A DNA stretch of 64,000 nucleotides from Patagioenas fasciata (GCF_037038585.1 NC_092520.1:773001-837000), one strand, 5' to 3'; counted from the stretch's first letter, positions 36,629 to 48,028 are shown. Program-made: numbers and translations. Notes: generated by a model from the letters alone, not told the origin.

Positions 36629-37249
36629 TTATTCTGATTCGCATTCCTCTAGAATTCCATATCTCAAGAATTTTTTGATTAGAGGCACTATTCCTAACCT
36701 AGCTTCTAGTTTCAGTGGGTACTGCCTCAACTGTACTGGCCTGGCATCTTCCTTTAATTCCACTTTTACGGGCTGGGCTGTTTTGGATTTCCCAGGTGTG
36801 TCAGTCGCCCGTACCGTGGGGATCACCGCCTCCTCCACAGCTTGTGGTATTTCCACTACCGGCTTTTCTGTTAATAACAGAATTTGTCCTACCTTAGATT
36901 CTGGAATTTTCATTACCAGGTTTCCATTCTCGAATGTTATCACAGCATCCAATTTGGTCAATAAATCCCATCCTAGAAGGGAAACTGGACAATCTGGAAC
37001 ATATAAGAACTCATGGGTTAATTCCTTTTCTCCAAAACAGAGGTCTAAGGGTTGCAGGAATGGCCGTACTTCTTCCCTCCCTGTGGCACCAACAATCGTT
37101 GTTGTTTTATGACCTATTGTTCCCTGTAAGGAATTTAGCACAGAATAAGTAGCCCCTGTATCCACTAAAACTCTCACATCCTGATCCCCCACTTGTATCG
37201 TCACCAGGGGCTCCTTACTCTGGGTATCTGTTCTTGTGCTGCCATATAG
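36629..37249 (-). pseudogene. ERV protease and start of RT, downstream of the gag stop
   Basis: In the same frame as gag, beginning right after the gag TGA. The aspartic-protease motif LVDTGATYS lies near 37145-37165 and a second conserved segment (LLGWDLL) near 36960. The thumb-proximal start of RT (GILEECES) follows before a TAA. In gammaretroviruses this layout expresses Gag-Pro-Pol by stop-codon readthrough; here pol is interrupted, so no full product is expected. Confidence 0.87.
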
Positions 37250-38878
37250 TCAGCTGTTGTTATCATACTCTCCTAACACCATAGTTTGTATTGCATTCCC
37301 TGCTGCACTTGGTACCTGACTCGTGGAGCCCAGATGGTTCGGGCATTCATTTTTCCAGTGTCCTTCTTCTTTACAATAAGCACATTGATTTATACCAAGC
37401 TTTACAACAGGTCTTAAAGGAGTTCCCTGAACATTCCGAAAACCGCGCCCTCGGCCGCCTCTAGTTCCTGTGCCACGGACTCCCATTCCTATTCCTATTC
37501 CTCTACCTTGCCCTTGGACCAGGGCTAACAAGTCTTGCTGAGAACGCCTCGACTGTTCCTTTTCTCTATCATTATAAACTTTCCAGGCTGTTTCTAACAT
37601 AACATCCAGATCTCGTAGTTGTGCCCCCTCCACTTTCTGTAATTTCTTCCGAATGTCATCCTGAGACTGTCCCAAAAAGATTAAAGCCAACTGAACCCTT
37701 GCTTGTTCGGTTTCAATATCTAAATCCGTATATCTCTTTGCAGTTTCTTTTAATCTTTCTAAAAAGGCTGAAGGGGATCCATTCTTTTCCTGTCTAACAT
37801 TATACAATTTTGACCAATTCATTTGTTTTGGCGTAGCAGTCTGAACACCGATCAATAACCAGTCCTGATACCTCCGGAGGCGAAGCTGACCACCCCCAGT
37901 ATTATAATCCCACCGGGGATCCTCTTTTGGGAAATTTTCATCAACATTGCCACCCACTATTCCATTCCGAATATCCTCCCTGACTTTATCTCTTGCTACC
38001 CGTACAACCATATCCTTTTCTGTAGAATCCATTAATGTGTCAAGAATCACTTGTAAATCATCCCAATCGGGATTCTGCGTTTTAATTATCATTTCAATTA
38101 TCCTTGCAACCTTGTCCGGGTTTTCCCGGTGAGGACCAGCTGATTGTTTCCAGATCATTAAATCTCCTGGCGAAAACGGGATTTTTACATAAACCGGCTC
38201 TCCCCCCACTCCTACCGCTTGTCTCAGGGGTGCTATTACATTTGGCAGCCCACCCCCCTTTTGGGCTTCCTTTCCTCTGTTCCTAGTCCTGTGGGATATT
38301 GGTGTAGTTGTTACTCCTTTTACACCGGTTGCTGCCCCCTCATCCCCACTGGAATCCATATCACTTTCAGTAAGACGCACAGGTGCCGAGGGTTTAAGGG
38401 GTTTAGGTGCAGAGGGTTCAATTTCTGAAGGCGCAACGTCTAAACACGGCAGATCTAAGGCGTTACCACAGCTGCTTTCTATCGCCAAACACATCATGCA
38501 TTTCTTTTCCGCCGTACAGCCCATACATTTTTCATTAGTACCGCTCCTCCACACTAACATTAACTCACATTCCTTCCTCCAGTCCTGTTTTTGTACAAGA
38601 TAGAAAAAGAGATCCACGTACTGTACCTCATCCCATTTACCTTCCCTTTGACAAAACCTCATTAATTCAACAATAGTTCCAGGTTCTAAAGTACCCTCTG
38701 GTGGCCACCGTACTTCATTAGGCAAGTCATACTCAGGCCAGCAGTGAGTACAATATTCAATTAGTTTCTTTTTACTCATAGATTGTCCAAATCCAGCCTC
38801 CTTCCAATGTTTCAACAAACAGTCCAATGGTGACATCTTTGTACCACACATCAACACAAAAGGGTAACACACAGACAA
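37250..38878 (-). CDS. gag: ERV gag polyprotein (542 codons, intact frame)
   Basis: Uninterrupted frame with gammaretrovirus-like order. The matrix-like N-terminus contains LLKHWKEAGFG and CTHCWPEYDLP. A Pro/Ser/Glu-rich linker follows at about residues 165-225. The capsid region has PFSPGDLMIWKQS, WDYNTGGGQLRLRRYQDWLL and QTATPKQMNW. After it comes a charged segment near residues 405-435, then a Gly/Arg-rich stretch. One CCHC zinc knuckle (C-X2-C-X4-H-X4-C) lies at residues 499-512 (about 37343-37384). The chosen start is the first Met of the frame; a Met 14 codons further in is an alternative. The frame ends at TGA followed by CTA. Gag surviving while pol is broken is common in ERVs and need not mean selection. 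Confidence 0.88.
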   Translation of the reverse strand: MSVCYPFVLMCGTKMSPLDCLLKHWKEAGFGQSMSKKKLIEYCTHCWPEYDLPNEVRWPPEGTLEPGTIVELMRFCQREGKWDEVQYVDLFFYLVQKQDWRKECELMLVWRSGTNEKCMGCTAEKKCMMCLAIESSCGNALDLPCLDVAPSEIEPSAPKPLKPSAPVRLTESDMDSSGDEGAATGVKGVTTTPISHRTRNRGKEAQKGGGLPNVIAPLRQAVGVGGEPVYVKIPFSPGDLMIWKQSAGPHRENPDKVARIIEMIIKTQNPDWDDLQVILDTLMDSTEKDMVVRVARDKVREDIRNGIVGGNVDENFPKEDPRWDYNTGGGQLRLRRYQDWLLIGVQTATPKQMNWSKLYNVRQEKNGSPSAFLERLKETAKRYTDLDIETEQARVQLALIFLGQSQDDIRKKLQKVEGAQLRDLDVMLETAWKVYNDREKEQSRRSQQDLLALVQGQGRGIGIGMGVRGTGTRGGRGRGFRNVQGTPLRPVVKLGINQCAYCKEEGHWKNECPNHLGSTSQVPSAAGNAIQTMVLGEYDNNS

Positions 38879-39380
38879 TTAACACAGAAAAGTGACACAT
38901 AGATAACTTTACCAGAACAACAGTAAAGACGGATCAAATCACCAGTTTCAACAGCAAATACAGATCAAATTGCTAAAACTGTAGACCAGGTCCTGAACAG
39001 CATAGATAACCAAATCAGGTGAGCGCAAATAACCAGACCAAACCAAGTGCCGAGCCTGCTGCTTAAATAACCAGAACCAGATGCCGAACCTGCAGAGGTT
39101 TCCCTCTGTCTAACGGACGGCTGCCTGGGCAATACCCCGGGAGCTCCCTGCCCAACCGAGCGTGACTTTCGCCGCGTCTGACCGGCAGGCTACCAGAACC
39201 AGAACCAGATCAGATGGGTACCCAATAATCCAGGTAAAACAACAGATAAAGCACCTTCTTACCAATCAGAGGTCCGTCGTGAGCAGCGGAGAGCCGGTCG
39301 CGTCTGATACACTCCCCAGGAATACCTCGGTGCCGGCCGGAGCAGGATCGAGACGCGATCCGTCTCAGCAATGCCGCGAA

Positions 39381-39398
39381 GTCCCACCTGGGTCGCCA
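39381..39398 (-). other. Retroviral primer-binding site
   Basis: Reads TGGCGACCCAGGTGGGAC on the minus strand, three bases after the LTR's terminal CA. The leading TGG matches the CCA end of a tRNA primer. I could not assign the tRNA with confidence. Confidence 0.75.
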
Positions 39399-39401
39399 AA
39401 A

Positions 39402-39831
39402 TGTTAGCAATCAGGACACATAACCATGGGCGTAGTTATATGCAGTGCTTTATTTCAGCGCTGGGAAACCAGGGGTTCACACCCAAAGCTGGCTTCAAAC
39501 AGCTCGTTCGGACCATACCTTATTATACAAGCCAGTCACATACATATTCATTACACCCCTGACAACCATTAGCATATTCCACACCTATTCTAACACAAAC
39601 TTTCTATCTAAAAGATGCTATAATTATCAGTTATTTTCTACGGTACCAACTTTAAAAGAATATATCGTGAATCTATGTCCACCTTAAGAATAAGGCTCGG
39701 TTACAGTTACCTGCCTTATAAGAATATACCATGAATCTATGTCAGCTTTAAGAACAGAGTTTGGTTACTGATTACAAGAGTTCTATGGCTACAGAGCTGG
39801 TTGCTATCCTAATATTAATTCAACTGTAACA
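39402..39831 (-). repeat. 5' LTR of the provirus, about 430 bp
   Basis: On the minus strand it starts TGTTACAG and ends GCTAACA, which gives TGTTA/TAACA terminal inverted repeats. It holds a TATAATAA box (39520-39527) and an AATAAA signal (39449-39454) with appropriate spacing. No second full LTR exists in the window. Confidence 0.82.
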
Positions 39832-39907
39832 GATCCAGCAATATTCAGGGAAGACCCATCCTGTCCTGTTCCATGGAAAAAAACATCTTGTAAGGTTGAT
39901 TACTATC

Positions 39908-40128
39908 ATCTTGAGGTTGGATCTGGGAACAATTTCTTCCCCAAAGGGCTGTGGGGCATTGGAACAGGCTGCCCAGGGCAGTGCTGGAGTCACCATCCCT
40001 GGAGGGCTGGACAGACAGACAGGAGGTTCTCAGGGCATGGGGCAGGGACAGGGTGGGGAACGGTTGGACTTGATCCTGAGGGACTCTTCCAACCAAAATG
40101 ATTCAATGATTCAATGATTCTATGCTAA
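39908..40128 (+). mobile_element. CR1 fragment, right part (split by provirus)
   Basis: The CR1 consensus resumes at TTGAGGTTGGATCTGGGAAC and runs to the tip ATGATTCAATGATTCTATG. A 76-bp stretch between the LTR end (39831) and this point belongs to neither element as far as I can tell. Confidence 0.88.
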
Positions 40129-41669
40129 CCTGGTCTTGGAAACCAGCAGCCATGGCACCTGTGAGTCTGAAAGGACATGATCATATCTGGCATTTATAGT
40201 TTACAGCATCTTTTCTGCACAAAGCCTGTGAAGTGCCTCTTCCCCTCCCAGAAGCTCACCCATCCGCAGGGGACGGTGCTGAGCTGCTCAGCACCTCACA
40301 GCCTCGACTCTGCGACTGGGAAACTTCACGTTTTGCACCCGGACGATATAATCATCCAATGTGCCCTTCGGCTGAGATGAGCCCTGTGGGGCTCAGAAGG
40401 AGATCCCAAGGGCTTTGGTGGCACGCAGAGGCTGGAAGTTCAGTTATTTATGTCTTCTGGATGAACCGCTGTCTCTTCCCACGTGAGGGCGTTGATTCCG
40501 TTCGGACTCGGAGCAAAAATGGCAATTAATGTTTCCTCAGCACCCAGGTTTGCTGTGAAGGTGCCCAGCACACCGGCAGCTCAGCCTGATCCCGCTCAGC
40601 TTGAGCGAGCCAGGAGCAGAGAGGGTGGCAGCCCAAGCAGCTCCATCTCAACGGTGTGACACAGGGAACTTTCAGAACTGATCAGGAAAAGTGAACAAAT
40701 TCAGGGTTGTTTCTCTATTTTACTGGAAATAGGTCTACAGAAGGAAAAGCATGACATTCTGATCCATTTGGAGCCTGAGCTGTGCTCTGGGATCTTTGCC
40801 CCCAAGTCCTACTTTGTGTTTTATTCACTATTTTTCGACAGAACAGTGGTAGGTGGAGCAGTTGTTTCGTTTAAGGAGGATGTGGCTGTATGTTGTGGGT
40901 TACCCTGTTGTGGAGGAAAAGCAGCCTCCTCCCCTACAGCGCGGCCGTGGCGAGATCAGGACGGCCAAGATAAACCCAGCTCTAAGGCGGAGAGGTGAGT
41001 TTTGGGAGGAAACGTAGCAACGAAAAGCAAACTTCCTGAGGCCGCGCAACACTTCACCTCCACCCAGCTCCAAGGCAGCTGTGGCTGGAGCGAAACTTCT
41101 GCGCTAGCACGTTCCTGTTGTTACTCGTTTGCTCTTTTCCATGGTGAAATTCCCTCTGGCTGAACAAGCTGCGAACTGTCCGAGCACATCCAGCACAAGG
41201 GCGCTGAGCTTCTCCCAGCTGGGAAACGCGCTGGGCTGGAACAGCACCCGGAACCGAACCGAGGTTGCTTCAGTACTTTATATTCACGCAGTGCGAAGCC
41301 ACAATAGAAAGGATCGGGTCCTGCTGTGGATCGAGGGGACAGACACACCGAGGAAATGCCACCGCCACACCGTGCTCTGCAGGGAGCCCATCTGCAGAGG
41401 TTCACGTCTTATCTCACCCCGGAGCTGACACACTCTGCGACGTCCTCATGCCAACACCTCTTCTGGACCAAAGGTCCAACCTGCCCTTCGGCAGGGACCA
41501 GAGTTCAGACGTTTCTTCCAAAGCAGCCGTTGATGATGATGATGAGTTATCTGATTATGTAGCTGGTAAAGCTGTGCAAGCCTTGAGCTCACGTCTTCCC
41601 TTTGGAGGAGGGGGATCAGACTTGCGCTCCCATCGCACAGGGAGCCCCCTCCCTGCCAGGTCCAGGTGT
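40129..41669. other. Unassigned intergenic sequence
   Basis: No exon, repeat array or transposon is recognised. A short run at 41530-41545 (GATGATGATGATGA) is simple repeat. Confidence 0.4.
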
Positions 41670-41765
41670 CACAGACTCACGGAATGGTTGGGGTTGAAGG
41701 GACCTCTGGAGGTCACCCAGTCCAACCCGCCTGCTAACGCAGGGTCACCCGGAGTGGGTCTGAGG
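41670..41765 (-). mobile_element. CR1 3' tip
   Basis: Reverse tip CACAGACTCACGGAATGG, GGGTTGAAGGGACCTCTGG, CAGTCCAACCCGCC. Confidence 0.75.
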
Positions 41766-42428
41766 ATGGAGGCTCTTTCCAGTTCTCCCAGTGAAGATCT
41801 CCTCCTTTTCCCAGTCTTGCTGGCTGGTGCTGCATGCTTGTAGGTCACAGTACATGTACTGTGCTGGGTATCTTTGGGTTTCTTGCAGGATCCAGCCTGT
41901 GAGGAGAAAATACAGACGAAAGAGTCTAATCCTCCACCTCCTGCTGGTTTTTGTGCGTTGTAGCACACTGTGCCGGTTTCCCAACTCTGATCCCCAGTCC
42001 GTCACTTGTCCTGAGCCAGCAGTGCACGAAGCTCCACCATAAATGAGACCACCAAAATCACCCAAGTTAAAATCACATTTCCCTCTTTCGTGTAGGATTA
42101 CCGTTAATTCCTCAACCCAGAAACATCTGTGGAAATGCTGATCGTTTGAAGAGGCTGCTTGATTTTGATTGTGTCTTTTGCAGTATTTCCCCGTTTCGGG
42201 TGGAATTACAGTGAATTCCTTGGCCCAGGAACATCCATAGAAATGCTGCTCGTTGACTTTGAGTGTCTCTCCTGCCGGGTCTGGACTTTGCACTGCCCAG
42301 CAGTGCTCTGGTAGATGCTGTGAGCTGGTGGTGACCGCAGCCACTAAGCAGAATGGCTCTCCTTTGGTTTCCTCCTGTGATGAGCTTCCTCTTTCCTCCT
42401 GACTTACATTTGATTGTAGTGGCCCCAC
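41766..42428 (-). other. Unidentified open frame with an internal duplicated block
   Basis: A minus-strand frame starting at 42428 (227 codons, end 41745) stays open and contains two related blocks 36 codons apart: QHFYGCSWAKEFTVI and QHFHRCFWVEELTVI, at about 42203-42248 and 42095-42140. The DNA repeat period is about 108 bp. The frame runs into a CR1 tip, no splice structure was found and I recognise no family. It could be a decayed transposon or LTR segment. Confidence 0.35.
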
Positions 42429-42599
42429 AAAGACTTTGTACAGTCTTTTGGGGGTGGTCAGCAGCTTAGTGGATCACCAGACCATACAAGACCCATTCCC
42501 ATCCTGCAGAAGTGTTTTGAGTTGAAAATACTTGATTCTACTAAACCCGTGTTTGAAATGCATCCCTGCCTCCCCTCTCCCATCCCTGCTGCGATGGTG

Positions 42600-43360
42600 G
42601 GAGACGGTCCTGGTTCTAGGGATGTTTCCTTCTTCTGAGGAACCCGCTCCAGGGTCAGGAGCAGCTGGACACGGGGGCAGTGTAGGGGAAAGGGACCTGG
42701 GGTCCTGGGGACAGCAGGGTGAGCATGAGCCAGCACTGGGCCCTTGTGGCCAGGAAGCCAATGGTACCTGGGGTGGGTTAGAAGGGGGTGGTCAGTAGGT
42801 CAGAGAGGTTCTCCTGCCCCTCTGCTCTGCCCTGGGGAGACCACCCCTGGAATATTGTGTCCAGTTGTGGCCCCTCAGCTCCAGAAGGACAGGGAACTGC
42901 TGCAGAGAGTCCAGCGCAGCCACCAAGATGCTGGAGGGAGTGGAGCATCTCCCGTGTGAGGAAAGGCTGAGGGAGCTGGGGCTCTGGAGCTGGACAAGAG
43001 GAGACTGAGGGGGGACTCATTCCTGGGGATCAATATGGAAAGGGGCAGTGTCAGGAGGATGGAGCCAGGCTCTTCTGGGTGACACCCAGTGACAGGACAA
43101 GGGGCAATGGATTCAAACTGGAACACAGGAGGTTCTACTGAAAGATGAGAAGAAACTTCTTCCTGGTGAGGGTGTCAGAGCCTGGCCCAGGCTGCCCAGG
43201 GAGGTTGTGGAGTCTCCTTCTCTGCAGACATTCAAACCCGCCTGGACCCCTTCCTGTGGAACCTCAGCTGGGTGTTCCTGCTCCATGGGGGATTGCACTG
43301 GATGAGCTTTCCAGGGCCCTTCAACCCCTGGCACTCTGGGATTCTGTGGCTCTGTGATGG
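42600..43360 (+). mobile_element. CR1 3' fragment
   Basis: Forward copy of the same subfamily as 32005-32637, but extending further 5' (CAGGGTCAGGAGCAGCTGGA). The tip is GATTCTGTGGCTCTGTGATG. Confidence 0.92.
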
Positions 43361-43709
43361 TAACGGCCAACGAGGCAGGGCCAGGGCACCAGCCGTGACA
43401 AAAATGGACACAATGCTGAGAAACAGCCAGAGCTGGTACGCAGCAGCGGATCAGGGATCCAACCCAGCATCCCTGGAGGACGTGAAGGGAAGGAGGTGGA
43501 AACGCTAACGAGAGCAGATGACTCAGAACCTGGAACGGGAGACTGTGGGAGAAATACTGCGTCTCGCATGGATGGATCACGGCTTTAAGCCGAGCTCTTC
43601 CAGCAGCTGCTGCTACTGCTGCCGCTGAGCCCGTGCGAGGGCGGTGGCGGCCTGTCTGCCAGAACACCCGCACCGCTGCCTCTGCTCCTGAGTTGGCTGC
43701 CCGGCTACA

Positions 43710-43953
43710 GAGAATCACAGGATCATGGTGGTTGGAAAAGCGCCTCAAGATTGAGTCCACCTGTCCCCCAGCCCTGTCCCTGCCCCCTGTCCTGAGAACC
43801 TCCTGTCTGTCTGTCCAGCCCTCCAGGGATGGTGACTCCAGCACTGCCCTGGGCAGCCTGTTCCAATGCCCCACAGCCCTTTGGGGAAGAAATTGTTCCC
43901 ACATCCAACCTCAACCTCCCCTGGTGCAATTCGAGGCCGTTTCCTCTTGTTTG
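43710..43953 (-). mobile_element. CR1 3' fragment
   Basis: Reverse copy from AGAATCACAGGATCATGG to CAATTCGAGGCCGTTTCCTC. Confidence 0.88.
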
Positions 43954-45985
43954 CAGCAAAGGGGCCAGGAGAGCACAGACCTTGAGTGGGAAAACAGGAT
44001 GACAATAGGTTGGTGTTTTCGGGGACGTGGCCATCACAGAAAACCTGGAAAGGGACATGGAGCCATGGAAGCTGCTGCTTCCACCTGGACACTGCTCAGC
44101 TCGGGGGGGACAGCGGACCCCTCTGTGTCCCTTTGTACCACCCTCCCCTTCCTCATCTCCCTCTTCCTCACGTCTTCATCCTCACTGGTCTGCAGCACTG
44201 GGTGGGGAGTCCAGCACCCTTGTCTGCCCCTCACACAGCTCTGTAGCAGGATGAGGACCAGACGCGTCGGTGGTGCCACAGCCCCGGTGTCCCGGTGCCC
44301 GTGCGGTGGGGGACGCGGCTGGGGGTGCACCGGGCTCAGCCATGGGTGCCATGGGAGCCCAGCACAGAACCACGGCCCAGGGAAGGGTTTGGTGCTGAGA
44401 GAGGCCACCCCAGCACACACTCTGTGCCGAGCAACGGCTCCCGTGTCACCTGTGTCCCCAGAACTCGCGCTGTGCGGGACCGACGCCTCCGCTCCCTCCT
44501 GGCTGCAAAAGCAGGTGGGATCAGCAGTTTGCCGGGGGCTGTGGGCTCTGGGGGGGCTCACAGGGACCCCAGGGCAGCCGATCCCGCACCCTGGGTCCAG
44601 GTTCGGCCGGGGCGGAGCTGCACCTGGCGCAGGTGAGCGCGTGTGCCCGTCCCTCCCTCCCGCCGAGCAGGAAATGCCGTGCACCGGGCACCCCGACACG
44701 CCAGGGCCCCCGGCCCCCGCCACACCCATGGAGCCCACGGTAGGAGCGGGGACCCGAGGGGACGTGTCTGCCCTGCCCTGCGCTGCCCTGTCCCGGCCGC
44801 AGGACCCCCCGGTGCTGGGGACCCCCCGGCGCAGGTCACCTCCACAGCCCTGTTGCGACTGGTCCTGCTGGGACCCCCCAGTGAGCCCCAGCTGTGGTGG
44901 GAGCAGCACTGGGATGTCTGATCCCACCGGGGTTCCACAGCATGTTGTCCCTTGGGCACCCACGTGCCGAGGTGACAGCCAGACTGGGTTCTTCCTGCCG
45001 TCCCTCAACTGTGGGGTTTTCTCCACCACTGTGGGGTTTTCTCCACCACTGACCCCCCCTTGCAGTTTGCCCTGTGGCTGCGGTTTGCTGGAGCTGCTGG
45101 GATTTCTTGGGGTGCACAAAGCGGCCGGAGCGCGGTGTCCCCTTGGGCACGGGATGGGTCTCCCACCCACCCAGGGGGCTCTGGGGAGGCTGTGCCTGGT
45201 GACATCGGGGCCTCTCCAGGGAAAGTGGGGGGCTGGTGCTTTTCAGAGGTCAGAACGTCTCTGCGAAGGACAGGGGGACCCACCGCTCACTGATGGCTCG
45301 TCCCACAGGTCACTGTGGGGCAGTGGGGTGACCAGGGCACATTCCCTGCCGGGGGACAGGGAAGCCAAGGAGGGGGTCACAGCTCCCATGTAACCCCAGT
45401 GTGGGGCACACGGATTGTGGAGAGACGGGGCTGCCCCTGCCGTCTGGCCCAGGGGGGCTGTGGTCCTGCTGAGGTGCAGGACGTGGGGACACACGCCAGG
45501 CTCACAGTGACAGCGCTGGTTGCTCTGCGGTGACACTGGCTGGGTGGGAGCCCTCGTGTCCCCACGGGGAGCAGGGAGAGAGCGGTGAGGCCGAAGGCTG
45601 CCCAGCCTCGCTCCTCCTCAGCCGCATCTTCCCTTCCCTTCCCCAGACCCCCGCCACGTTTGGCAGCGTTTGGGGTGGGGGCAGCAGGTCCTGCCGAGCC
45701 AGACGGGCTTGTCGGGGAATTTCCCTCCCCTGCTGCCAGGACTATAAAGCCTGATTGGAAACGGGTGGGGTGATAACGGCCATAACTGCCCCGTGCCGGG
45801 ACGTTGTGGGTGTGCGAGCAAAGCAGCCCCACGGGGAAAGGGCAAAAGCAGTGTCCTGGGACAGGAGATTTGTCCTGGAAACCTTGGGCTGTCCTGTGGC
45901 AGCTTTGCTGTTCTTCCCTGGTAGTGTTTAAACTCCTGTCCATCCTCACTGACCGCCCCAGGGAAGGTGCTGCACACAGCCAGAC
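43954..45985. other. Unassigned GC-rich sequence upstream of SLC6 gene
   Basis: No exon can be proved. A TATAAAG lies near 45745, and a 22-bp duplication (CTGTGGGGTTTTCTCCACCA) at about 45010-45052. The SLC6 gene's 5' untranslated exons could lie here. Confidence 0.3.
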
Positions 45986-46279
45986 TTAGAAGGGGCTGAT
46001 GAGAAAGATGGGGACAGACTTTAGAGCAGGGCCTGTTGTGACAGGACAAGGGGTGATGGGTTAAACTAAAGGAGGGAGATTCAGGCTGGACATGAGGAAG
46101 AAATTGTTGTCCTGAGGGTGGTGAGAGCCTGGCCCAGGTTGGGCAGAGAGGTGGTGGATGAACCATCCCTGGAGGCATCAGGCTCTGAGCACCCTGAGCT
46201 GGTGAAGATGTCCCTGTCATGGCAGGGGGGGCACTGGGGGACTGGGAAGGTCCTTCAACCCAAATTATTCTGCGATTCA
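45986..46279 (+). mobile_element. CR1 3' fragment
   Basis: Forward copy with GCCTGTTGTGACAGGACAAG and CCTGAGCTGGTGAAGATGTC, ending near AATTATTCTGCGATTC. Confidence 0.88.
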
Positions 46280-47394
46280 TCACCTCCTGTGCTCAACGCA
46301 GCAGGAGATGGGTGGTCTGGCCCTTTGTAAGCAGTTATTATACAACCACCTTTCCATTGCGCTGGGCAGTGGGGGACGGGGACACTGCCAGGGGAAGCCC
46401 AGGAGGTGTGGGGACAGCAGGCGCTGCTGGGGCACAGGGCACCCATATCACAGCTCGGCGGGATCAGCAGGGCTCGCTGGGTCGGGCCTGTCCCCGCTGA
46501 TCCTGCAAACACGCCAGGCAGCTCTGCCCTGTTGTCACAGCCGGGTCTGGGAGGACAGGCAGCGGGGACACTGTGCCAGAGGCCAGGAGTGTCCCTGCGG
46601 CCGATGGCGCCGTTAATCTGCACCTGGGGTCGGGTGACCGGGAGCCAACACTGCTGGGGAGTCTCACCCTGGTTTGACAGGGGCCAAACCCAGTCCCCTC
46701 GGATCGGGTGCTGGGGACTGCACCCGGGGACTTTGTGCAGACATCTCGGTGTGGCCAAGGTGCTGTCACCTCTGAGCAGCCCCAAAATGCCGGTGTCGGG
46801 GGGACCCCGGGCGCTACCAGGCCGTGAGGCACGAGGTTGCATCTCCGGCGAGCGGCCCTGCTGCCCGCGGCGCTGGGAATAAGGGGTGAGGATGGGGAAT
46901 GTGCTGGGTTTCGGGGTTTCCGCAGCCTCTGGAGCCCGTTTGGGCTCCCGTTTGGCCGGGGTTTGCAGATTGCTCTCCCCGTGACCCACGCTGTTGTCGA
47001 GGGAGAGTGGTGGTTGAGGAAAAGGGTGCTCTGCAGGACGAGTGAGCGCTGGATCGGCCCCCTCAAACCTGGGGAGAGGCCCTGCGGCCCGGGGGCGTGT
47101 TTAAATTCATCCAAAACTGGAGCCTTTTCTGAAATAAACCGTCAGGCTGCAGCGGGAGCGAAGCCTGGGCTGGCGTTGTGTTGAGCTCAGGCCTGAGCTC
47201 AGCGGCTCGTCTGGCTTTGTGGTCTGTGAATCACAGCGCTGCCTCACGGCCGAGCCACCATGTTCCTCCGCCCCGAGCGGCCCCTCTCCCACGGCGGGGA
47301 AACTGAGGCACGGCCGGGGCTGCGGCCCTTGCAGGTCCCTGCGGTGCTGGCGACCGAGCCTGGGAGCGGAGCAGCTGCCCTGGCCTCGCGTTAG
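46280..47394. other. Unassigned GC-rich sequence
   Basis: No exon or transposon is recognised. Confidence 0.4.
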
Positions 47395-47672
47395 CGGGGC
47401 CTGTTGTGACAGGACAAGGGGTGATGGGTTAAACTGAAGGAGGGACATCCAGGCTGGACATGAGGAAGAAATTGTTGCCCTGAGGGTGGTGAGAGCCTGG
47501 CCCAGGTTGGGCAGAGAGGTGGTGGCTGAACCATCCCTGGAGACATCCCAGGCCAGGCTGGACGGGGCTCTGAGCACCCTGAGCTGGTGAAGATGTCCCT
47601 GTCATGGCAGAGGTGGGATTAGATGACCTTTGGACGTCCCTCCAACCCAAACCATCAGTGATTCTGGGGTTC
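47395..47672 (+). mobile_element. CR1 3' fragment
   Basis: Forward copy beginning CGGGGCCTGTTGTGACAGG and ending CCATCAGTGATTCTGGGG. The sequence to 48028 is unassigned. Confidence 0.88.
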
Positions 47673-48028
47673 TCTGAGCCCTTGGCTCCCACTGGATAAT
47701 AGCAAACGAGGCACAATGTCCGTGTTCCGTCTGTCCCCACTGTGCGCATCCCCCTTCAGCAGAGACACCGGCATGTCAGGGTGCAGGCTCTGGGGCTGGT
47801 GAGAGGTATGAGCCCCCCTGCCCTGCTGGTGCCCCCTTTAGTGATCCCCATGGTCCACATGGCACCAGGTGTCCACTTGCCAGGCCGGGCAGTGTGAGCC
47901 GATGGCTCCAGCCCTTGCTCATGGGTCCCCTGGCTGAGCAGGGCGCAAGACCCTGGTGAAGGTGGGAGCTGGAAGTCCCCCCCCAACCTCGGAGACGCTG
48001 GGCAGGAGGGGTCTGTTGAGCACACCAT

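Larger units (their letters stand above)
36007..39831 (-). mobile_element. Endogenous retrovirus, 3'-deleted gammaretrovirus-type provirus
   Basis: Minus-strand provirus in order: 5' LTR (39402-39831), primer-binding site (39381-39398), leader, gag (37250-38878), an in-frame TGA, protease, and reverse transcriptase broken at its left end. RNase H, integrase, env and nearly all of the 3' LTR are missing. The junction at 36007 starts with TGTTAGCAATCA, identical to the first 12 bases of the LTR on the plus strand, and also completes the last readable RT codons. Two in-frame stops lie in RT. Defective old copy; infectious capacity is absent. Confidence 0.92.

Noticed and set aside
39402-39831. 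A functional retrovirus
   Set aside because: pol is interrupted and truncated, and integrase, env and the 3' LTR are absent.
44671-44834. Two exon-like segments (44671-44739 with ATG at 44728, and 44803-44834) as SLC6 5' coding exons
   Set aside because: Both have AG and GT edges, but joining them to the exon at 48723 leaves the SLC6 frame, so they cannot be the coding start as drawn. They might be untranslated exons.
43633-45393. 586-codon plus-strand open frame
   Set aside because: It starts in unique DNA, crosses a reverse CR1 fragment and shows no domain; GC-rich sequence has few stops.
45740-45750. TATAAAG as the SLC6 promoter
   Set aside because: Only an isolated TATA-like match, with no linked exon or start site.
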